Source of the DNA: Clostridiales bacterium
GTDB taxonomy: Bacteria; Bacillota; Clostridia; Oscillospirales; Acutalibacteraceae
Direction: 5' to 3'
NCBI GenBank assembly: GCA_012728445.1
Contig: JAAYFA010000223.1
Coordinates: 1 to 12,619, forward strand
Length of the DNA stretch: 12,619 nucleotides
In this document: positions 7,200-12,619 of the stretch, one piece after another
How the letters are laid out: each line of letters begins with the position of its first letter
Numbering within the stretch: position 1 is the stretch's first letter
The notes under the pieces: generated by a model
The model's database searches: none
What the model was told of the DNA's origin: nothing
Seen by the model: the letters and a program-made list of their open reading frames with translations, nothing else
Translations under genes and position numbers: made by a program

Positions 7200-7877
7200 A
7201 TGTCCGGTAAACTGATTGTTATTGAGGGCTTGGATGGCAGTGGAAAGTCTACACAACTAGACATTTTATATGAAAAGTTAAGCCAACTGGGTATGGACGT
7301 TCGTAAAATAAAGCTGCCAAATTATGATGACCGGTCAAGTGAACTTGTCAAAATGTATCTTGACGGTCGGTTTGGTAAGGAGCCTCAAGATGTAAATGTG
7401 TATGCGGCATCTTCATTCTTTGCCGTTGACAGATATGTAAGCTATAATTGCTATTGGAAAGAGGACTACCTCTGCGGCAAACTAATTTTAGCGGATAGGT
7501 ACACAACCTCTAACGCATACCACCAAATCATAAAATTGCCACGTGAAGGCTGGGACGGGTATTTACAGTGGCTTGAAGATTATGAATACAATAAAATCGG
7601 CATACCAAAACCGGACATTGTCATTTATTTGGATGTCCCTGTAGCAATTTCTCAGAAGCTTATGACGGCAAGATATTCCGGTGATGAAGTGAAAAAGGAT
7701 ATTCACGAAAAAAACCTTGAGTATCTGGATCAATGCACGCAAGCGGCTACTTATGTGTGTGAAGCGTTACAATGGAAAAGTGTTTTGTGTGTTGATTCGG
7801 AAAAATTGCTTTCGATCGATGAAATCGCAGTAAAAGTGTATCAGATAGTTTTGAAGGAGCTTAAAATAAATGCTTGA
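7200..7877 (+). CDS. tmk: Thymidylate kinase-like nucleoside monophosphate kinase
   Basis: The family phosphorylates dTMP to dTDP with ATP. Evidence is the P-loop EGLDGSGKST (9-18), AVDRY (75-79), ADRYTTSNAYHQ (98-109, the DRY-x2-S substrate motif) and a lid-like basic segment RYSGDEVKKDIHEKN (158-172). The P-loop lacks the Arg of human-type enzymes and basic residues sit in the lid, as in bacterial class II enzymes. The 225 residues are slightly longer than usual (about 205-215). The SNAYHQ version of the motif and the KKDIHEKN lid differ from the common Tmk form (RG..DR.E). This fits a Clostridia-type variant clade, so the substrate is probable, not certain. Ribosome site AAGGGAG at 7186-7192, 7 bases before ATG. 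The 3' end overlaps the next gene by 8 bases. Confidence 0.85.
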   Translation: MSGKLIVIEGLDGSGKSTQLDILYEKLSQLGMDVRKIKLPNYDDRSSELVKMYLDGRFGKEPQDVNVYAASSFFAVDRYVSYNCYWKEDYLCGKLILADRYTTSNAYHQIIKLPREGWDGYLQWLEDYEYNKIGIPKPDIVIYLDVPVAISQKLMTARYSGDEVKKDIHEKNLEYLDQCTQAATYVCEALQWKSVLCVDSEKLLSIDEIAVKVYQIVLKELKINA

Positions 7878-8763
7878 TTTTCGTTACCCGGATATAACCG
7901 ATAAAGATTGGGTGCAGGATTACCTGAAAGTTTCACAGTATATGGGCTGCGAGTATTCCTTTGGCAATATATTTGCCTGGAGTCCTGTGTTTAAGACAAA
8001 GATTACAAGATATAAGGATAGCCTTATTACAAAAAGCAGCGGCACAAAACCGGCATATTGCTGTCCGGCAGGAAACGATAGTTTTGAGTCAATCATTCCG
8101 GACTTAATAGCCCACGCGAAGGAATGTGGGCATCCCTTTAAAATGGTCGGCATAACGACCCGGTGTATAGAAAAAATGGAAAGCATTTTCCCCGGGAAGT
8201 TTGAATTTGAAGCATACCGTGAAGGGTTCGATTATATCTACCTTGCAACGGATTTGATTAATCTTCAAGGAAAAAAATATCACAGCAAACGCAATCACAT
8301 TGCCGCATTCGAAAGAGAGAATGAGTGGTCGTTTGAGACTATTAACGAAGAAAACTTATCTGACTGCGTCGCCATGAATGCTGCTTGGGCTGAAGAAAAT
8401 ACCGGGAAAGATCCGGAATCGGTTTCATTGGAACAGCAAGCGATCCACCGCGTATTCGACCACTACTTTGAGATCGGTTTTTCCGGAGGTCTTATCAGGG
8501 TAGATGGAAAAGTTGTCGCCTTTACTATGGGCGAAGAACTTAACGACGAGACTTATTGTGTGCATTTTGAAAAAGCGTATGCAAACGTCCGCGGCGCCTA
8601 TCCAATGATCAATCGTGAGTTTGTAAAAAACATGCTGAGTGATTATAAATACATTAATCGTGAAGATGACGCAGGCGTGGAAGGTTTAAGAAGGGCGAAG
8701 CTTTCTTATTATCCCGACATCCTGCTTGAAAAATATTATGTGCGCTGCAAAGGTGAAGTATGA
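7870..8763 (+). CDS. DUF2156 protein (phosphatidylglycerol lysyltransferase C-terminal-like, GNAT fold)
   Basis: This is the stand-alone soluble version of the domain found at the C-terminus of MprF-type aminoacyl-phospholipid synthases; 297 residues with no membrane helix. Family marks are the N-terminal CEYSFGNIFAW (27-37), KYHSKRNHIAAFERE (136-150), GGLIRVDGKVVAFTMGEEL (206-224), VHFEKAYANVRGAYPMINR (231-249) and INREDDAGVEGLRRAKLSYYP (262-282). It consists of two tandem acyltransferase-like halves. The reaction is unknown: an aminoacyl-tRNA-dependent transfer is inferred from the family only. It starts inside tmk (8-base overlap; GAAGGAG at 7853-7859) and its stop overlaps the next start as ATGA, so it should be translationally coupled to both neighbours. 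Confidence 0.85.
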   Translation: MLDFRYPDITDKDWVQDYLKVSQYMGCEYSFGNIFAWSPVFKTKITRYKDSLITKSSGTKPAYCCPAGNDSFESIIPDLIAHAKECGHPFKMVGITTRCIEKMESIFPGKFEFEAYREGFDYIYLATDLINLQGKKYHSKRNHIAAFERENEWSFETINEENLSDCVAMNAAWAEENTGKDPESVSLEQQAIHRVFDHYFEIGFSGGLIRVDGKVVAFTMGEELNDETYCVHFEKAYANVRGAYPMINREFVKNMLSDYKYINREDDAGVEGLRRAKLSYYPDILLEKYYVRCKGEV

Positions 8764-9635
8764 TTGAGTTTGCATCAAAAAACGATTTCAAAAATATAGT
8801 GGAATTATGGAAAAGTTCCTTCGGCGACAGTGTGACATATATAGAACGATTTCTGAACACATTGTTTACGGATAAGAATTGTTTGATTTTCAGAGAAAAT
8901 TCTTCAATTGTTTCGATGCTTTTTCTTCTGGACGCAAAAATTGTGTCCAATTCTTCAAGCCATCCGGCATATTATGTTTATGCCGCTTGCACAGCCGCTG
9001 AAAATAGGGGACTGGGCATTATGTCTAAATTACTGCGCCATGCCATTGACTATGCCACTCATGAAAACAAAGATTTCGTGTGCCTTGCTCCGGCGGACGA
9101 GTGTCTTTTTGGGTATTATTCGCGCTTCGGCTTTGAGCGTGTGTTCAAAAGAAAAGAGTTTGTGCTGAGCAGAAGCATCATGAGCCAACTGAGCGAAAAC
9201 GGTGCCGAAACATTTGTGCCATCCATAAATGAAATTAAATCTTTGCGTGACAAACCGCTTTCAACAGGAAGCCGTCTCTTATGGGAAGAAAATCTAATTG
9301 AGTACGCCATTGAAGAAAATGAACTCTCGGGCGGGGAAAGCGTTTTTGTCCAAAAAAACGGAGCGTTTATTGGCTACGCAGTTTACGCAGTCGAAAAGGA
9401 TACGGTTGTTATCAATGAACTGTGTGTACTGAAACATAGTTTTGGGTTATTAGCAAAAGTTCTCATCAGTCAAACGAAAGCTGATTATTATCAATTCAGT
9501 TTGCCTTTGGAGTTTCCGTTATCGGTCGATCATTCAACAGTCAGAGACAACGGAATGATTCTGCCGTTAAACCCCGTTGGCACGGCTGCGCTTGAAACGA
9601 TGTTTCAAGCTTTTATAGGGTTTACGCTTGAATAG
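8760..9635 (+). CDS. GNAT family N-acetyltransferase, probably two-domain
   Basis: The N-terminal GNAT domain (1-140) shows the acetyl-CoA pyrophosphate loop ENRGLGIMSKLLRHAI (81-96) after strand YVYAACT, and LAPADECLFGYYSRFGFERV (109-128), a form seen in Eis-like acetyltransferases. The C-terminal half (about 185-291) has strands KNGAFIGYAVYAVEKDTVVI then NELCVL, resembling a second, degenerate GNAT domain without a clear CoA loop. The 291 residues are shorter than Eis (about 400), with no visible SCP2-like tail. The acceptor substrate cannot be read from the sequence. The start ATG overlaps the DUF2156 stop (ATGA at 8760-8763). Confidence 0.85.
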   Translation: MIEFASKNDFKNIVELWKSSFGDSVTYIERFLNTLFTDKNCLIFRENSSIVSMLFLLDAKIVSNSSSHPAYYVYAACTAAENRGLGIMSKLLRHAIDYATHENKDFVCLAPADECLFGYYSRFGFERVFKRKEFVLSRSIMSQLSENGAETFVPSINEIKSLRDKPLSTGSRLLWEENLIEYAIEENELSGGESVFVQKNGAFIGYAVYAVEKDTVVINELCVLKHSFGLLAKVLISQTKADYYQFSLPLEFPLSVDHSTVRDNGMILPLNPVGTAALETMFQAFIGFTLE

Positions 9636-9658
9636 TTTATGAAGGAGTGTGGTCTTTT

Positions 9659-10201
9659 ATGATCTGTGTATTTTTTGCTCAAGGATTTGAAGAAGTTGAA
9701 GGGATCACGGTAGTCGATGTGCTTCGGCGGGCGAAACTTGATGTTTTAACAATTGGCGTGGAGTCCGGCTGTGTTACAGGCGCGCACGGCATATCTGTTA
9801 TTTGCGATGATGAGATCACGAGGGTAACGCCCAATGATAAGATTGAAGCAATCATATTGCCGGGAGGGATGCCCGGAACCACTAATTTGGAAAAATCACC
9901 GAAAGTTCAAGCAATGATCGATTATGCGGCGATGAAGAACATTTTAATTGGTGCGATATGTGCGGCACCAATCATTCTTGGCCACAAAGGTTTACTTAAA
10001 GGTCGGAGTGCCACTTGTTTCCCGGGGTTTGAAAAAGAGTTAATCGGTGCACAATTAAGCGAAGAGTTGGTTTGTACTGATGGGAACATTATTACCGCAA
10101 AAGGAATGGGCGTATCAATTGATTTTTCTGTAGAGATCGTAAAACAACTGACGAATGAACAAACGGCTTTGAACTTGAAGGAGTCTCTCCAATGCCCATG
10201 A
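9659..10201 (+). CDS. DJ-1/PfpI (YajL-like) family protein
   Basis: A 180-residue cytoplasmic alpha/beta protein of the DJ-1 superfamily. The pattern is MICVFFAQGFEEVEGITVVDVLRRA with conserved Glu14, then LPGGMPGTTNL (67-77), the nucleophile elbow GAICAAPIILG with Cys101, CFPGFEKEL (120-128) and TDGNIITAKGMG (140-151). These are the YajL/DJ-1 marks rather than those of the PfpI protease hexamers. Proposed roles are protection against electrophiles and glycation damage; the deglycase activity is debated. Starting at ATG 9659 gives a proper DJ-1 N-terminus, with GAAGGAG (9641-9647) 11 bases upstream; the GTG at 9647 overlaps that site and is rejected. It overlaps the next gene by 10 bases. Confidence 0.93.
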   Translation: MICVFFAQGFEEVEGITVVDVLRRAKLDVLTIGVESGCVTGAHGISVICDDEITRVTPNDKIEAIILPGGMPGTTNLEKSPKVQAMIDYAAMKNILIGAICAAPIILGHKGLLKGRSATCFPGFEKELIGAQLSEELVCTDGNIITAKGMGVSIDFSVEIVKQLTNEQTALNLKESLQCP

Positions 10202-10800
10202 AAAGTTATAAAGATATCCGGGTGCAAAAAAATATCTTTCGTGAAAAATCAAAAGGATATAGAGAAAGTCTTTCCACTGAGGAAAAGCGGCGCCTGGACC
10301 AAAAAATTTCAAATAGATTTTTAAATCTATGGTATTTCAGAGACAGTGATTTACTGATGATTTACGTGTCAACATTAATTGAAGTTGATACAAATGCAAT
10401 TATACTCCGAGCGCTTGAAAGCGGAAAACGGGTAGCGGTGCCATATTGTATCGCGGGTACGAGAAACATTGATTTTTATTTAATCAATTCTTTGGATGAC
10501 CTTGAATTGGGCTCTTTTGGCGTGTTGGAGCCTGTTTTAGAAAAATGTAAGAAACTTGAAGATTTTGACGGCGCACTGTGTATCGTTCCGGCTTTGTCCT
10601 ATGATGTAGGTGGGTATCGTCTTGGCTTTGGTAAAGGTTATTTTGACAGATTCTTATCAAATGTTGATATTAGAAAAATTGGTATTTGCTATGATTCCTG
10701 CGTATTTGATGAGGTTCCGCGTGGAAGATACGATAAGAAGGTCGATATGATTGTTACGGAAAGCCGAATAATTGATCTGTCATCATCCGACTCAAGATAG
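10192..10800 (+). CDS. 5-formyltetrahydrofolate cyclo-ligase
   Basis: Converts 5-formyl-THF with ATP to 5,10-methenyl-THF, returning a storage or inhibitory folate to the one-carbon pool; cytoplasmic. The 202 residues show the basic N-terminal region (Lys13-Arg34), IYVSTLIEVDT with Glu64, VPALSYDVGGYRLGFGKGYFDR (132-153; the P-loop-like GYRLGFGKGYFDR is diagnostic) and VDMIVTE (184-190). The family's usual HD before this last motif is YD here. Start ATG 10192 has AAGGAG (10178-10183) 8 bases upstream. The later ATG at 10198 would be 14 bases away. The E. coli homologue is YgfA/Fau and the B. subtilis one YqgN. Confidence 0.93.
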   Translation: MPMKSYKDIRVQKNIFREKSKGYRESLSTEEKRRLDQKISNRFLNLWYFRDSDLLMIYVSTLIEVDTNAIILRALESGKRVAVPYCIAGTRNIDFYLINSLDDLELGSFGVLEPVLEKCKKLEDFDGALCIVPALSYDVGGYRLGFGKGYFDRFLSNVDIRKIGICYDSCVFDEVPRGRYDKKVDMIVTESRIIDLSSSDSR

Positions 10801-10809
10801 GAGCACAAA

Positions 10810-12027
10810 ATGAAGAATAACGATAACGGGGTGCCGGATATGAATATGAGCAGTGACGAAAATCAGCCAAAATATAAAGGCGAAATATATTTTTCAAATC
10901 CTCCGAAGGCTATTGAACCGAATAATAGCGGTGCAAAGACAAAACGAAAAAAGAAAAAATTTGCACTCAATGCTAAAACGTTGGCTGTTGTTTGTGCTAT
11001 TCTAATTTCAACAGCAATATTGACCTCAACGGCTATATCTTGCGTAAACGATATTTTTGCACTAAACAGAAATAGTCTAATTGTTGAGGTGAATATACCG
11101 GAAGGCGCAACTACAAAAAAAATATTAAAAATTCTCGACGATAAAAAGCTAATAAAACAAAGAACTTTTTGTAGCCTTTTTATTAAAGCCGTGAGCAAGG
11201 TAAAGAAAACAAAGGATCCGCAATATTTAAATGGCGTTTACTATATCAAGGCGGACATGGGTGTTGAAGCGATGCTAAATGAGTTTAAAGTTGTTCAGAC
11301 TGCGGCTAAAACGATAAAACTTGTCTTCCCGGAAGGGTGGACAATTTATCAGATGATAAATAAGATTGATGAAAACAAGGTCAGCAAAAAAGAGTATCTT
11401 TATGCAGCTTTAAACGAAACAAAGTTCAATCTTTCATTTGTGCCTACTATTCCATCAAACAAAAATAGAACACAAATGTTGGAAGGCTACTTTTTTCCTG
11501 ATACCTATGAGTTCTTTGTTGATGAAAATGTGAATAGTATTCTCAACAGGCTTTTATCAAACTTCGACAACAGATGGACAAAAGAATACACAGAACGTGC
11601 TCAAGAACTCGGCCTATCAACTGATCAAGTGGTTACAATTGCTTCAATAATTCAGAAAGAAGCTGCGAATGCTGACCAAATGCCGTTGGTTTCGTCGGTT
11701 TTACACAATAGGATTGCGAAACCATCTGTTTATCCGGCTTTGGAATGCAACTCTACAAAAGACTATATTACAAGGTTTGTAAAGCCCGCCCTAGGTGACG
11801 TAAAGGCGGCAGAATATTTTGACGTTTATAACACATATCTTTCTCCGGGCTTGCCGCCCGGTCCGATCTGTAATCCCGGCATAAAAGCAATAGAAGCAGC
11901 ATTAAATCCCAAAGAGACAGGTTACTACTATTTCCAGCACGACAAATCGGGCAAAATATACATGGCAAAGACATTGGACGAACAGAATGCAAACACAATG
12001 GACGTTTTGAGGGTAAACAACAAATAA
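10810..12027 (+). CDS. mltG: Endolytic transglycosylase MltG (YceG-like)
   Basis: A membrane-anchored lytic transglycosylase that cuts nascent glycan strands, setting their length and ending elongation. A basic, disordered cytoplasmic N-terminus (1-55, with KTKRKKKK at 43-50) is followed by one membrane segment at about 56-79. A LysM-like subdomain comes next (VNIPEGATTKKILKILDDKKLI, 94-115), then the YceG catalytic domain: LEGYFFPDTYEF (224-235), ASIIQKEA with catalytic Glu284 (equivalent to E. coli Glu218), SSVLHNR (295-301) and YNTYLSPGLPPGPICNPG (340-357). The motif usually written LQ.DPTV is LECNSTKDY here, and the Glu two residues before the catalytic one is Gln282. AGGAG (10799-10803) overlaps the preceding stop codon, 6 bases before the ATG. 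Confidence 0.95.
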   Translation: MKNNDNGVPDMNMSSDENQPKYKGEIYFSNPPKAIEPNNSGAKTKRKKKKFALNAKTLAVVCAILISTAILTSTAISCVNDIFALNRNSLIVEVNIPEGATTKKILKILDDKKLIKQRTFCSLFIKAVSKVKKTKDPQYLNGVYYIKADMGVEAMLNEFKVVQTAAKTIKLVFPEGWTIYQMINKIDENKVSKKEYLYAALNETKFNLSFVPTIPSNKNRTQMLEGYFFPDTYEFFVDENVNSILNRLLSNFDNRWTKEYTERAQELGLSTDQVVTIASIIQKEAANADQMPLVSSVLHNRIAKPSVYPALECNSTKDYITRFVKPALGDVKAAEYFDVYNTYLSPGLPPGPICNPGIKAIEAALNPKETGYYYFQHDKSGKIYMAKTLDEQNANTMDVLRVNNK

Positions 12028-12044
12028 AGACAAATGATAAAAAT

Positions 12045-12619
12045 ATGAATAGTAGGCATCTCGATTTACCTGAACTGCTTTCGCCGGCGGGAAATCGAGA
12101 GAGCCTTGAATTTGCGTTAGCATATGGTGCTGACGCTGTTTATTTTGCCTCAACCAGTTTCGGTATGCGCGCCGGTGCAGCGAACTTTGAGCTTGAGCAA
12201 ATCGAAGATGCGGTAAAGTTTGTACACAGCAAAGGCGCAAAATCTTATCTGGCCAGTAATATAATACCGCGCAATGACGACTTGAAGGGGTTGCCTGATT
12301 TTTTAGAAAGAGTTGCAGATACAGGTATTGACGCTTTGATTGTCGCTGATCTCGGCGTATTGTCGCTTGCAAAAAAACATGCTCCTCATACGGACCTTCA
12401 TGTCTCAACACAGCTGGGTGTGACGAACTATATGACGGCTTTACACTTGTGCGAACTGGGCGTAAAACGGATTGTTTTGTCAAGAGAATTAAATTTGAAC
12501 GAGATTCATGAAATTCGTTCCCGAATTCCTCCGGAAGTCGAGTTGGAGTGTTTTGTCCACGGATCCATGTGTGTCTCTTTTTCAGGCAGATGTTTGATCT
12601 CGAATTATATGGTCGGAAG
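12045..12619 (+). CDS. Peptidase U32 family protein (3' end outside window)
   Basis: The first 191 codons are open to the window end. The N-terminus is LPELLSPAGNRESLEFALAYGADAVYFA (8-35), with FGMRAGAANF (39-48) and HVSTQLGVTN further on. A full U32 signature lies at 168-186, E-C-F-V-H-G-S-M-C-V-S-F-S-G-R-C-L-I-S, with the Cys residues proposed to hold an Fe-S cluster. Although named peptidases, relatives TrhP/YrrN-YrrO and RlhA are needed for hydroxylation of tRNA wobble uridine or 23S rRNA. The place after mltG fits the yrrL-yrrM-yrrN order of Bacillus, with the methyltransferase yrrM missing, so a YrrN/TrhP-type role is my preferred inference. ATG 12045 is the first plausible start, 17 bases after mltG, but no good ribosome site precedes it. 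Confidence 0.9.
   Translation, partial: MNSRHLDLPELLSPAGNRESLEFALAYGADAVYFASTSFGMRAGAANFELEQIEDAVKFVHSKGAKSYLASNIIPRNDDLKGLPDFLERVADTGIDALIVADLGVLSLAKKHAPHTDLHVSTQLGVTNYMTALHLCELGVKRIVLSRELNLNEIHEIRSRIPPEVELECFVHGSMCVSFSGRCLISNYMVG

Noticed and set aside
7148..7210. Coding-like stretch after the cupin stop in another frame (SADLEEECLKYIAREP)
   Set aside because: The cupin domain is already complete at its stop, and the stretch is only about 20 codons with no start of its own; a frameshifted tail cannot be argued from one sequence.
7168..7215. 15-codon open frame in the cupin-tmk gap
   Set aside because: Overlaps the tmk ribosome site and start, and has no conserved features.
11902..12483. 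193-codon open frame on the minus strand across the mltG-U32 junction
   Set aside because: It lies opposite two clear genes, has low-complexity His/Gln/Arg-rich composition and no recognisable domain; a shadow frame.
1..12619. CRISPR array, tRNA, rRNA, insertion sequence or phage module
   Set aside because: No spaced direct repeats, cloverleaf, rRNA-like or transposase/integrase-like sequence was seen on either strand; coding density is accounted for by the listed genes.

Overview
The window reads as chromosomal DNA from a low-to-moderate GC, anaerobic, Gram-positive-type bacterium, most likely a Clostridia member (Oscillospirales-like gut, rumen or digester lineage). This is inferred from protein style, strong AAGGAGG-type ribosome sites, TATAAT promoters, and mltG followed closely by a U32-family gene, which resembles the yrrL-yrrN neighbourhood of Firmicutes. 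No taxonomic marker gene is present, so the placement is tentative. All genes look intact except the two cut by the window edges. I see no rRNA, tRNA, CRISPR array, insertion sequence, phage gene or plasmid function.

Left part (1-4418), carbohydrate use. A plus-strand GH4 glycosidase (5' end outside the window, CNVP signature of 6-phospho-beta-glucosidases) converges on a minus-strand GH2 beta-galactosidase of the LacZ type. They are separated by about 50 bases holding a strong hairpin whose U-tract lies only on the beta-galactosidase strand. The genes are convergent and so not co-transcribed. One handles phosphorylated beta-glucosides imported by a PTS, the other free beta-galactosides.

Middle part (4419-6798), cell wall and DNA-repair-associated genes. 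murC (minus) and radC (plus) diverge from a 200-base AT-rich region. It carries a TATAAT box for each direction and an 8+8 bp inverted repeat at the expected -35 position of the radC promoter. murC is on the same strand as lacZ and upstream of it, but a roughly 158-base gap suggests separate control.

Right part (6799-12619), one probable operon on the plus strand. A clear promoter with an extended -10 drives a small cupin. It is followed with tiny gaps or overlaps by a thymidylate-kinase-like enzyme, a DUF2156 acyltransferase-like protein, a GNAT acetyltransferase-like protein, a DJ-1/PfpI protein, 5-formyltetrahydrofolate cyclo-ligase, the MltG transglycosylase and a U32 protein cut by the window end. 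Junctions are: 50-base gap, 8-base overlap, 4-base overlap, 23-base gap, 10-base overlap, 9-base gap, 17-base gap. No terminator is visible inside. The set mixes nucleotide and folate metabolism, protein or metabolite repair, envelope synthesis and probable tRNA/rRNA hydroxylation, as in a housekeeping growth operon.

I do not see convincing evidence of a new defence, mobile or regulatory system. The most worthwhile leads are modest: the translationally coupled DUF2156-GNAT pair, the atypical thymidylate kinase clade, the dyad in the murC-radC divergent promoter, and the one-sided terminator between the two glycosidase genes.
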